A stretch of DNA of 48,484 nt from assembly GCA_002353635.1 (NCBI GenBank), contig DEKA01000012.1:62823-111306 (forward strand), written 5' to 3'. Positions 40,333-47,790 of this stretch are shown here, in pieces. The position numbers and the translations under genes are program-made. Below the pieces are notes generated by a model. It ran no database searches. It had not been told where the DNA came from and saw nothing but the letters and a program-made list of their open reading frames with translations. Source of the DNA: Lachnospiraceae bacterium UBA2734. Lineage in GTDB: Bacteria > Bacillota > Clostridia > Lachnospirales > Lachnospiraceae. Position 1 is the stretch's first letter. Each line of letters starts with the position of its first letter.

Positions 40333-41064
40333 ATGGATCAGCCTGTAATTTCGATCAGAGATCTGCGAAAAGCGTACGGAACGGTATCCGTTCTTAAAGG
40401 CATAAGTTTTGATATCCATAAGGGCGAGGTCGTCGCCATTATCGGTCCGTCAGGATCAGGGAAGAGCACAATCCTCCGGTGTATCAATGCACTGGAGCCG
40501 ATCACCGGAGGTGATGTCCTCTATCAGGGACAGAGTGTCCGGAAGATGAAATCCTATACGGATCTTAGGACACATGTCGGCATGGTATTTCAGCACTTTA
40601 ATCTTTTCCCGCACATGAGTGTCCTCAGAAACATTATGTATTCGCCGATCCATGTAAAGCATGAACCAAAACAGAAAGTTTATGAGCGGGCGACAGGTCT
40701 TTTGCGGAAGGTCGGCCTCGAGGAGAAAAAGGATGTCTATCCGGAGATGCTCTCCGGTGGCCAGCAGCAGAGAATAGCCATTGCAAGAGCGCTGTGCATG
40801 GAACCGGACGTGGTATTGTTCGATGAGCCAACCTCGGCACTCGATCCTGAGATGGTAGGAGAAGTGCTGACAGTCATGAAGAGCCTCGCAGAGTCAGGCA
40901 TGACGATGGCGGTTGTCACGCATGAAATGCGTTTTGCGGCAGAGGTGGCGGACAGAGTAATTTTCATCGATGAGGGTGTGATTGTCGAGGACGGACCTGC
41001 AGAGCAGGTGCTGATGCATCCCGACAATCCGAGAATCCAGAGTTTTCTGAAGAACAAGCTGTAG
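40333..41064 (+). CDS. Amino-acid ABC transporter ATP-binding protein, second system
   Basis: The 243-residue product has Walker A IIGPSGSGKSTILRCI, Q-loop MVFQHFNLFPHMSV, signature LSGGQQQRIAIARAL, Walker B VVLFDEPTSALDPEMVGEV and H-loop VVTHEMRFAAEV. It is a GlnQ-type importer ATPase. It shares the gene family of the first system but heads its own operon in a different order (ATPase, permease, lipoprotein). GAAGGGAGC precedes the ATG. A 10-base near-repeat (GACAGATGTT GACAGATGTG) lies 15-40 bases upstream. Confidence 0.96.
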   Translation: MDQPVISIRDLRKAYGTVSVLKGISFDIHKGEVVAIIGPSGSGKSTILRCINALEPITGGDVLYQGQSVRKMKSYTDLRTHVGMVFQHFNLFPHMSVLRNIMYSPIHVKHEPKQKVYERATGLLRKVGLEEKKDVYPEMLSGGQQQRIAIARALCMEPDVVLFDEPTSALDPEMVGEVLTVMKSLAESGMTMAVVTHEMRFAAEVADRVIFIDEGVIVEDGPAEQVLMHPDNPRIQSFLKNKL

Positions 41065-41073
41065 GAGGCGGGT

Positions 41074-41763
41074 ATGGAAGGTCTGATCAGAATAATGCAG
41101 AAATACAGCTCGCTTCTTGTGAGCGGAACAGAGATCACGCTCCTGATCTCGATGATTACGATCGTTTTTGGCCTCATTTTCGGTTGTCTGATGGCACTGA
41201 TGAAGATGTGCAGGATCACGCCGCTCCGCTGGTTTGCGGAGGGGTATGTGGCATTCATCCGGGGAACACCGGTACTGGTTCAGATCTTTCTGATCTTTTA
41301 CGGACTGCCAATCCTCGGCATCAATATTCCGGCTATTGTGGTCAACGGGACAGATGTCTCGAGAGTGGTTTCCGGATCGATTGCATTGGTGATCAACTCG
41401 ACGGCATATATCTGCGAGATTGTCCGCGCGGGCATCCAGTCGATCGACCGCGGACAGACAGAGGCGGCTACAGCGCTTGGAATGTCCAATACACGGGTGA
41501 TGTGGGCCATCATAATGCCGCAGGCCATGCGCAACATCATTCCCGCCCTTGGCAATGAGTTCATTACGGTTATCAAGACGTCATCTCAGGTATCTGTGAT
41601 TGGCATCGCAGAGCTGATGTATACGGCCAACACGATCCGTGGCATAAGCTTTCAGCCGATCGCGCCGCTGGTGATTGTGGCACTGATTTATTTTGTCATT
41701 ACGTTTGCCGTTTCACTGATCCTGAATGCGGTGGAAAGGAGGATGAGAAGGTCAGTGAGATAA
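41074..41763 (+). CDS. Amino-acid ABC transporter permease, second system
   Basis: The 229-residue product has the HisM/GlnP layout: LLVSGTEITLLISMITIVFG, AFIRGTPVLVQIFLIFYG, NSTAYICEIVRAGIQSIDRG, and the EAA loop EAATALGMSNTRVMWAIIMP with the following GNEFITVIKTSSQVSVI. About five membrane helices. It begins 9 bases after the ATPase stop, behind GGAGG, so the pair is translationally close. Confidence 0.95.
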   Translation: MEGLIRIMQKYSSLLVSGTEITLLISMITIVFGLIFGCLMALMKMCRITPLRWFAEGYVAFIRGTPVLVQIFLIFYGLPILGINIPAIVVNGTDVSRVVSGSIALVINSTAYICEIVRAGIQSIDRGQTEAATALGMSNTRVMWAIIMPQAMRNIIPALGNEFITVIKTSSQVSVIGIAELMYTANTIRGISFQPIAPLVIVALIYFVITFAVSLILNAVERRMRRSVR

Positions 41764-41921
41764 GCATAGATAGGAGAGCTTGTAAGATCATTGCAGAGGC
41801 ATGATCCTGCAAGGGGCAGCCGATGCCGCAATGTGCCATCGACCGCCTGATCCCCAGTGAAACCGTCTGCGCGGATTTCACATCAGGGTGCCGAAAAAGG
41901 AAGGCACAGAGAGGAGAGATT

Positions 41922-42854
41922 ATGAAGAAAAGAGTATTGGCTTTTATCTTTGCAGCAGCTTTGATGGTCACAGGGTGTGGCAGCAGCACCTCTTCAACGA
42001 CATCCAGTGCGCCGGCAGCATCTGCCGCATCCAGCACAGCAGCTTCGTCTTCGGCAGAGAGCACTGCACAGGCTGCTTCAACAGATACTGATGCCACGAC
42101 AGAGACCGCAGCAGCCTCTTCTTCAGGCGGCCTGCTCGCATCCATCAAGTCGGCCGGCAAGCTTGTTGTGGGCACCGCTTCCGGATATCCGCCGTATGAA
42201 TTCGTGGACACCAGCAGTGCGGATAACAAGATCGTCGGTGTCGATCTTGAACTGGCACAGGCCATCGCGGATGATCTTGGCGTTACGCTGGAAATACAGG
42301 ATATGGACTTCTCAGGACTTCTGGCCTCCATTCCTGCCGGAAAGATTGACCTTGCCATTGCAGGCATTTCGCCTACAGATGAGAGAAAGCAGACTATGGA
42401 CTTCTCTGAGAACTATCTGGAAGCAGATCAGAAGTTTCTGATCCTGAAGAAAAATGCAGATACCTATAAGACACTGGATGACTTCAAGGGGAAGCCTCTT
42501 GCTGTAGAAAAGGCTACCACGCAGGAGGCTCTCGTCCAGAAACTCTTCCCCGACAATCAGCTCGTCTCTCTTGAGAAGGTTCCGGACTGCATCATGGAGC
42601 TCAAACAGGGCAATGTAGCAGGCGTCTGCGTTGAGAACATCGTCGGCGAGCAATACCTTCTTGCGGATGATTCACTTGCCTTCTCCGACGCGGACACAGG
42701 AGCAAAGAAGCAGTCCGCCGTCGTCCTTGCAAAGGGCAATGAGGATCTGATCGAAGAAATCAACAAGGTCATCGATGAGCATAAAGCAAACGGCGACTTC
42801 GACAAGTGGGTGGAAGAGTACAGTAAGCTTGCGGCAGATAATGCGGCAAAATAA
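41922..42854 (+). CDS. Amino-acid ABC transporter substrate-binding lipoprotein, second system
   Basis: The 310-residue product has a lipoprotein signal (MKKRVLAFIFAAALMVTGC, lipid anchor at the Cys) and a Ser/Ala/Thr linker. The fold-2 binding domain has KLVVGTASGYPPYEFVD, VGVDLELAQAIADDLGV, GKIDLAIAGISPTDERKQTMD and PLAVEKATTQEALV. The family binds polar amino acids. AGGAGAGATT precedes the ATG. It lies 159 bases after the permease, still on the same strand, and ends before a strong terminator. The ligand is not readable from sequence. Confidence 0.95.
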   Translation: MKKRVLAFIFAAALMVTGCGSSTSSTTSSAPAASAASSTAASSSAESTAQAASTDTDATTETAAASSSGGLLASIKSAGKLVVGTASGYPPYEFVDTSSADNKIVGVDLELAQAIADDLGVTLEIQDMDFSGLLASIPAGKIDLAIAGISPTDERKQTMDFSENYLEADQKFLILKKNADTYKTLDDFKGKPLAVEKATTQEALVQKLFPDNQLVSLEKVPDCIMELKQGNVAGVCVENIVGEQYLLADDSLAFSDADTGAKKQSAVVLAKGNEDLIEEINKVIDEHKANGDFDKWVEEYSKLAADNAAK

Positions 42855-42970
42855 TAGCCGGAATGTGCAAGAAAAATACTCAAGATACTCAAGAAGAAGC
42901 ATATCATAATCAGAAGATTTATCTGGAATCTCTTGTATAATCTAACAGAAGCCGACGCATTGGCAGACAG

Positions 42971-43011
42971 GGAAGTATCCGACCCCCCGGTGGTACGGAT
43001 ACTTCCTTTTT
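42971..43011. terminator. Terminator after the second ABC operon
   Basis: GGAAGTATCCG (42971-42981) and CGGATACTTCC (42996-43006) are perfect complements around a 14-base loop, followed by TTTTTC. It ends the amino-acid locus. Confidence 0.88.
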
Positions 43012-43065
43012 CTGACTGCCTGGCATCTCCCCGAAGGAATCGAGATTCTTCAAGAATGGTTAGAC

Positions 43066-43245
43066 ATGCCTTCTGAATGCACAGAACCCGCAAAGTCTGT
43101 TGTGATTAAGGCCATGGAGATGGAATTCTTTGGAATTGAATGCACGGTTGGGAGAGAGTTTTCTGGATTTATGGCCACAGGAAGAGATTTTTGCAGAATT
43201 GAATGCATTGAGAATGGAAAAGAAAAATCACAGTGGTCTGAATAA
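43066..43245 (+). CDS. Possible 59-residue ORF, unknown
   Basis: ATG 43066 opens a 59-residue frame: MPSECTEPAKSVVIKAMEME, then FFGIECTVGREFSGFMATGR, DFCRIECIENG and KEKSQWSE. The frame is open further upstream to 42940, through the terminator, without a start codon. FGIEC and CRIEC repeat because the underlying DNA repeats GAATTGAATGCA. There is no clear ribosome binding site. I do not recognise a family; it may be a decayed gene or chance coding. The rest of the 591-base gap holds the terminator and the repeat region. Confidence 0.25.
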   Translation: MPSECTEPAKSVVIKAMEMEFFGIECTVGREFSGFMATGRDFCRIECIENGKEKSQWSE

Positions 43246-43373
43246 AAGATCCGAATAATTGAATACCTTATTGCTATTTGCGTTCAATTTGTATTCAATT
43301 TCAAGACCCACATCGTATTCAGTTTTTCCATAGAGAAACCTTGTAGATGTGGGCCTTTGAAAAAGTATTCAGT
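43132..43373. repeat. Cluster of AATTGAAT-type repeats in both orientations
   Basis: GGAATTGAATGCA (43132-43144) and AGAATTGAATGCA (43195-43207) are direct repeats. AATTGAATAC (43257-43266) and GTATTCAATT (43291-43300) are perfect inverted copies, with GTTCAATT at 43282. GTATTCAGT occurs at 43315 and 43365. CCCACATC (43307-43314) pairs with GATGTGGG (43346-43353). It looks like a cluster of protein-binding sites or the ends of a small decayed element. Confidence 0.5.
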
Positions 43374-43445
43374 AAGCGGATATGGCTGCTGAAAACGGAT
43401 ACAAAGGGTACTGTGCAATTGTCTGCCGGATCGGCAGCAAGGGCC

Positions 43446-45110
43446 TCACGCCTCCTCGTCCTCCGAGCTGTCTGCCTCCTCATCTGCAGATGTATCAGCT
43501 ACGTAGACAGTGCGCTTTCTCGCCTGCTCATCCTGTGCAAGGTAGTCGTCGTAGGTGCCTTCCTTGTCGATGATGGAGCCGTCCGGAAGGATCTCGATGA
43601 TGCGGTTTGCCGTGGTCTGCACAACCTGGTGATCGCGGCAGGCGATCAGCTCGACGCCCGGGAACTTGATCATGCCGTCGTTGAGCGCGGAGATGGACTC
43701 CATATCGAGATGGTTCGTCGGCTCATCGAAAATAAGGCAGTTCGCGCCGCTGATCATCATCGCGGAGAGCTGGCAGCGGACCTTCTCACCTCCGGAGAGA
43801 ACGCGGACCTTCTTCACGCCGTCCTCGCCTCTGAAGAGCATTCTGCCGAGGAAGCCGCGGACGTAGGTGACATCCTTGATCGGGGATCTCGCCTGCAGCC
43901 ACTGCGTGATGTCCTCGTCCGTATCAAAAATCTCTGTATTATTCTTCTTAAAATACGCCTGAGATGTCGTCACGCCCCATTTAAAGGTGCCCTCGTCCGG
44001 CTCCGTCTCTCCCATCAGAATATCGAAGAGAGCAGTCTTCGCCGCCTCCTGAGAGCCTACAAAGGCAATCTTGTCGTCGTGCTTCATGACGAAGGAGACA
44101 TCATTCAGGACTTTTTTGCCATTGATGGTCTTAGAGAGATGCTCCACAGTCAGAACCTCATTTCCGATCTCACGCTCGGGGCGGAAATCGATGAAAGGAT
44201 ACTTGCGGGAGCTGGGCTTGATCTCGTCGAGCTCGATCTTCTCGAGGGCACGCTTTCTGGACGTCGCCTGCTTGGACTTCGAGGCATTCGCAGAGAAGCG
44301 GGAGATGAACTCCTTCAGCTCCTTGATCTTCTCCTCCTTCTTCTTGTTGGCCTCCTTCATCTGACGGATCATCAGCTGAGAGGACTCATACCAGAAGTCA
44401 TAGTTGCCGGCGTAGAGTGTGATCTTGCCGTAATCGATGTCTGCGATGTATGTGCAGACCTTGTTCAGAAAATAACGGTCGTGCGATACGACGATGACTG
44501 TATTTTCAAAATTAATGAGGAACTCCTCAAGCCAGCCGATGGCATCGAGATCGAGGTGGTTCGTCGGCTCATCGAGAAGGAGAATATCGGGATTTCCGAA
44601 AAGAGCTCTCGCGAGGAGGACCTTCACCTTCTGTGCGCCGGTGAGCTCATTCATCTGCAGGTAGTGGAGCTCATCGGGGACGCCGAGACCGTTCAGGAGA
44701 GACTCCGCGTCGGACTCTGACTCATAGCCGCCCATATCTGCATACTGGCTCTCGAGCTCTGCTGCCTTGATGCCGTCCTCATCGGAGAAGTCGGGCTTTG
44801 CATACAGCGCGTCCTTGGCCTTGCCGATCTCATAGAGTTTCTTGTTGCCCTGGATGACGGTATCGAGAACGACTTGGTCGTTGTATTTTTCCTGGTCCTG
44901 TTCGAGGAAGGAGATACGCTGGCCGGGGGTGATATTGATGGTGCCGTTTGTTGTGTCGAGCTGGCCGGAGAGAATTTTCAGGAAAGTGGATTTGCCGGCG
45001 CCGTTGGCACCGATGATGCCGTAGCAGTTGCCCTCCGTGAACTTGATGTTCACATCCTCGAAGAGGGCCTTCTTGCCGACACGGTATGTGACGTTGTTCG
45101 CTTCGATCAT
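43446..45110 (-). CDS. ABC-F family ATPase
   Basis: The 554-residue product has two ATPase cassettes and no membrane helices. Cassette 1 has Walker A IIGANGAGKSTFLKIL, signature LTGAQKVKVLLARALF, Walker B ILLLDEPTNHLD and VVSHDRYFL. The linker is rich in Lys and Glu, the part that reaches the ribosomal P/E site. Cassette 2 is altered: FVGSQEAAKTALFDIL for Walker A, a normal LSGGEKVR and IFDEPTNHLD, and ACRDHQVV in place of the SHD switch. The acidic tail is DEEADSSEDEEA. ABC-F proteins act on stalled ribosomes or protect them from antibiotics. AAAGGAT precedes the ATG. Confidence 0.92.
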   Translation of the reverse strand: MIEANNVTYRVGKKALFEDVNIKFTEGNCYGIIGANGAGKSTFLKILSGQLDTTNGTINITPGQRISFLEQDQEKYNDQVVLDTVIQGNKKLYEIGKAKDALYAKPDFSDEDGIKAAELESQYADMGGYESESDAESLLNGLGVPDELHYLQMNELTGAQKVKVLLARALFGNPDILLLDEPTNHLDLDAIGWLEEFLINFENTVIVVSHDRYFLNKVCTYIADIDYGKITLYAGNYDFWYESSQLMIRQMKEANKKKEEKIKELKEFISRFSANASKSKQATSRKRALEKIELDEIKPSSRKYPFIDFRPEREIGNEVLTVEHLSKTINGKKVLNDVSFVMKHDDKIAFVGSQEAAKTALFDILMGETEPDEGTFKWGVTTSQAYFKKNNTEIFDTDEDITQWLQARSPIKDVTYVRGFLGRMLFRGEDGVKKVRVLSGGEKVRCQLSAMMISGANCLIFDEPTNHLDMESISALNDGMIKFPGVELIACRDHQVVQTTANRIIEILPDGSIIDKEGTYDDYLAQDEQARKRTVYVADTSADEEADSSEDEEA

Positions 45111-45229
45111 TTATATCCTTTCTGCCGCGGTGCGCTGGCCGAGTACTGAAAACGCTGCTTCCCGGTCATGAAAGACTCTTTACATAAGAGTGCATCCATG
45201 AGAGAAGAGCGGTAACTTATCTTTTCAAT

Positions 45230-45269
45230 GCATGAGTGAATCTCAAGCAGCATGAGTGAATCTCAAGCA
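45230..45269. repeat. 20-base tandem repeat in the ABC-F leader
   Basis: GCATGAGTGAATCTCAAGCA occurs at 45230-45249 and again at 45250-45269, exact and adjacent. It lies just after the predicted minus-strand transcription start, so it would be in the ABC-F mRNA leader. Confidence 0.85.
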
Positions 45270-45281
45270 AATACCCTTGAC

Positions 45282-45309
45282 ATTATATCGGAAGAAGTGC
45301 GAATTGCAA
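45282..45309 (-). promoter_or_regulatory. Promoter of the ABC-F gene
   Basis: On the minus strand TTGCAA (45309-45304) and TATAAT (45287-45282) are separated by 16 bases. Transcription would start near 45275, leaving a leader of about 165 bases before the start codon. Confidence 0.6.
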
Positions 45310-45403
45310 GGGAATCCCCTTCGGATGATTTTGATATGCGGGAGAAGGATTTGTAAAGTCTGCGGTTGGGCATCATAATATACGCATGACTTGAACGTAT
45401 GAC

Positions 45404-45503
45404 GCCGGCAAGCGGAAGGCGGTTCCCTCCTCATATGCGTATACGGAGGCTTCGCAAAAAGCGCATACGCAAAATCGTCGGGAACCGCCTTCCGCTTGCC
45501 GGC
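45404..45503. repeat. 100-base foldback with perfect 24-base arms
   Basis: The left arm (45404-45427, beginning GCCGGCAAGCGGAAGGCGG) is exactly complementary over 24 bases to the right arm (45480-45503). Inside, TGCGTAT (45436-45442) pairs with ATACGCA (45465-45471), and a short CGC/GCG pair closes an AAAAA loop. No U tract or reading frame explains it. It could be a palindromic intergenic repeat (REP or MITE type) or a structured RNA. It lies about 40 bases before the uridine-kinase-like gene. Confidence 0.85.
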
Positions 45504-45544
45504 TGGATCTTTTCAACCACCACAGAAATCAGGAATATATCTAT

Positions 45545-46159
45545 ATGATCTGTGTATCAAAACTTGAAGAATTAAATACAGCGGTGCAGCAGTCTGCAGC
45601 CAGCAGGGCCGTGAAGGCGGATGAACAGAGAAAGACAGCACGTCTCATTCTGGTAAGCATCGATGGCCCGTGCGGGAGCGGCAAGACGACGCTCGCCGCG
45701 CAGATGGCGAAGATTTTCAGGTGGCAGATTATTCACATGGATGATTTTTTTCTGCCTTGGAAAGACAGACGGGAAGACTGGAAGACACAGATCGCGGGCA
45801 ATATGGATCTCGCAAGAGTAGAGCAGGAGATTCTGGCGCCGTTATCTGACGGGCGGGAAGCCATTTGCAGACCATATGACTGCCGCAATGACCGGATGCG
45901 CCCTGCCTATACAGTGCGTCCGGAGGGAATTGTCGCCGTGGAGGGCAACTATTCGAGGATGCCGGCTCTGCAGCCCTATTATGACTGCAGCATTGTGCTG
46001 CAATGCCCTGACAGCGTGCGGGAAGAGCGCCTGAAGCGCAGAGAGGGCAGCTATTATGAGACCTTTCAGGAGCTGTGGATGCCTTTGGATGAGAGATACC
46101 AGAGGGAGATGCAGATCAGAGAAGAAGCAGATGTTCTCTTCGTCACCAATACTGATTAG
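45545..46159 (+). CDS. Uridine-kinase-like P-loop NTPase
   Basis: The 204-residue product has Walker A ILVSIDGPCGSGKTTLAAQM (about residues 36-55), IIHMDDFFLPW with the catalytic Asp pair of uridine kinases, RPYDCRNDRM, IVAVEGNYSRMPALQPYYD and a late Arg-rich lid RLKRREGSYY. Many such small kinases phosphorylate uridine or an unknown hydroxylated substrate. The ATG has only AGGAA 9 bases upstream. It is followed by a terminator shared with the convergent rubredoxin gene. The exact substrate is not known. Confidence 0.85.
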   Translation: MICVSKLEELNTAVQQSAASRAVKADEQRKTARLILVSIDGPCGSGKTTLAAQMAKIFRWQIIHMDDFFLPWKDRREDWKTQIAGNMDLARVEQEILAPLSDGREAICRPYDCRNDRMRPAYTVRPEGIVAVEGNYSRMPALQPYYDCSIVLQCPDSVREERLKRREGSYYETFQELWMPLDERYQREMQIREEADVLFVTNTD

Positions 46160-46165
46160 AGAATA

Positions 46166-46211
46166 AAAGAAGGACTCTGCCGGGAAAATTATTCCGTCAG
46201 AGTCCTTCTTT
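46166..46211. terminator. Bidirectional terminator between convergent genes
   Basis: AAAGAAGGACTCTG (46166-46179) and CAGAGTCCTTCTTT (46198-46211) are perfect 14-base complements around an 18-base loop, with U-rich ends on both strands. It serves the uridine-kinase-like gene and the rubredoxin gene. Confidence 0.9.
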
Positions 46212-46247
46212 ATCAATATCTATTGTGGACCTGTATAGGCGTATGGA

Positions 46248-46412
46248 TTATTCCTCAACCTTCTTGAACATATCCTTGCCTACGCCGCAGATGGGACATA
46301 CCCAATCATCGGGAAGATCCTCAAATGCGGTACCGGGCGCAACGCCGTTGTCGGGATCACCGATGGCCGGATCATAGATATAGCCGCAGGGAATGCACTG
46401 ATATTTGCTCAT
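46248..46412 (-). CDS. Rubredoxin
   Basis: The 54-residue product has the iron site YQCIPCGYIYDP and WVCPICGVGKDMF with four Cys, and the standard PGTAFEDLPDDW between them. Rubredoxin carries single electrons in anaerobes, often to reduce oxygen or superoxide. ATG 46412 follows AAAGGAGAAG; the longer frame is leader. A minus-strand TATAAT (46573-46568) lies about 155 bases upstream as a candidate -10. It is monocistronic. Confidence 0.96.
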   Translation of the reverse strand: MSKYQCIPCGYIYDPAIGDPDNGVAPGTAFEDLPDDWVCPICGVGKDMFKKVEE

Positions 46413-46698
46413 TTCTCTTCTCCTTTTTGTTGTGAAACGACTCTTGTATCTGAATCGACTGCCCATTCTGCACGATCAATATGCCAGTATTACCACTTTC
46501 GATGCATATACTGTCTGCAGACGGCAGGTGGTTCCAGATCTGTTCTCTGAAAATAACTGCTGCGCTCATTATACATGGTCAGAAGGCAGATGTGCTATCA
46601 TTTTTTTGTAAAGACAGGATTCATAAGCCGGAACCAATAGAGTACGTATCCACAATACACTTTGCAGGATCGCGGCGACACCAACCAGTGAGAGTTCG

Positions 46699-46734
46699 GG
46701 AATTTTATCGAAAAAGTGGTTCTGATAAAATTCC
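46699..46734. promoter_or_regulatory. Inverted repeat upstream of a secreted-protein gene
   Basis: GGAATTTTATC (46699-46709) and GATAAAATTCC (46724-46734) are perfect 11-base complements with a 14-base loop, 49 bases before the start codon at 46784. There is no U tract. It may be an operator or leader stem. The rest of the 371-base gap from the rubredoxin start shows only the candidate rubredoxin -10. Confidence 0.45.
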
Positions 46735-46783
46735 GGTAAAAACAGAATGAGAATAGAAGGATATCTGACAGGGGGTACAGAAA

Positions 46784-47692
46784 ATGAAAAGGGACCATGA
46801 CATGAGCGGGAAAACAAAAGCTTTTGCGGGTATACTGGCCGCACTTCTGTGCGTACCTGTTCTGACATTTGCAGGCAGTGCGGGAGCGGTCGTGCAGGCA
46901 GCATCCAATAAAATGGCTGGCAGCAGCACGGTTACAACCGACAATGCATCAACGAAACTCACGGTGATACCCATTTCCGCTGATGCCGGGATGAAGGAAA
47001 CAGGGACTTCAGTCAGCGGAAGAGATCAGATGCTCGGCATGGCCAACCCGTTCTCTGAATACAAGACGCAGGCGGAGGCGGAGAAGGCGGCAGGCTTTGC
47101 CCTTCCGTTTCCTGCGCTGGCGCCGGAGAGATACAGCCGCCGCGTGTATCGGGCGATTCCCGGGGAACTGCTGGAGATCATCTGCTATGACAAGGACGGC
47201 AACGACTACCGTATCCGCGAGGGAGCAGTGCGTGTACAGGCATTGGATACCGATAGCTCTGCCGACATCAGCGGCGATTATAACACCTACAGCGATGTGC
47301 AGAAATGGCAGGTCGGTCCTATAACCGTCACCGAGAAGGGGCAGAACGGAAAGACGTATGATTTCATCACTTCTCTGGGCGGCTATGCTTTCAGTGTGAC
47401 ATCAAGAGATGGGCTGAGCAAAGAGGAAGTGAAGGCACTGCGAAAGGAGTTCATTGAGCAGTATTTTCCGGCGGTCCTGGAGGGGCAGACGCGGGAGACA
47501 GTCAAGGCTTTCCTGAATCCTTCATTTACGCTCTCTTATGAGTCGAGAATGACGGACGGGATCATGATCTACATGGATCCGGAGGACAAGGATTACTTCC
47601 TCCTCATCAGCTTCGGTGCAGACGGAAAAGCAGTCAGATGCAGCTACCAGTACAATGAGATTTACACCATCGATGCAGATGGAGCGCAGTAG
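46784..47692 (+). CDS. Secreted protein, DUF4367-like
   Basis: The 302-residue product has a signal peptide (MKRDHDMSGKTKAFAGILAA, then LLCVPVLTFAGSAGAVVQAA). The middle reads NPFSEYKTQAEAEKAAGF, then IPGELLEIICYDKDGNDYRI, the pattern of DUF4367-type extracytoplasmic domains (often in anti-sigma-like or cell-surface proteins). A C-terminal half follows with repeated Lys/Glu/Tyr. No membrane anchor is seen after the signal. GGGGG lies 7-8 bases before the ATG. Function unknown. Confidence 0.8.
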   Translation: MKRDHDMSGKTKAFAGILAALLCVPVLTFAGSAGAVVQAASNKMAGSSTVTTDNASTKLTVIPISADAGMKETGTSVSGRDQMLGMANPFSEYKTQAEAEKAAGFALPFPALAPERYSRRVYRAIPGELLEIICYDKDGNDYRIREGAVRVQALDTDSSADISGDYNTYSDVQKWQVGPITVTEKGQNGKTYDFITSLGGYAFSVTSRDGLSKEEVKALRKEFIEQYFPAVLEGQTRETVKAFLNPSFTLSYESRMTDGIMIYMDPEDKDYFLLISFGADGKAVRCSYQYNEIYTIDADGAQ

Positions 47693-47743
47693 GGTGAATT
47701 GCTCTGCGCGCATTTTATTTACATCGATTTCAACAATGTTAAT

Positions 47744-47783
47744 AAAAGCCGCATCTCCGTGTTATGCAGAGATGCGGCTTTTT
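47744..47783. terminator. Bidirectional terminator between two secreted-protein genes
   Basis: AAAAGCCGCATCTC pairs with GAGATGCGGCTTTT around an 11-base loop, followed by T on the plus strand and preceded by A (T on the minus strand). It closes both convergent genes. Confidence 0.9.
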
Positions 47784-47790
47784 GCAGCGA

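Noticed and set aside
43347..44720. 457-residue plus-strand frame
   Set aside because: It lies antisense to the ABC-F gene, has Leu/Val/Asp/Arg-rich composition typical of a mirror frame, and has no ribosome binding site or known motif.
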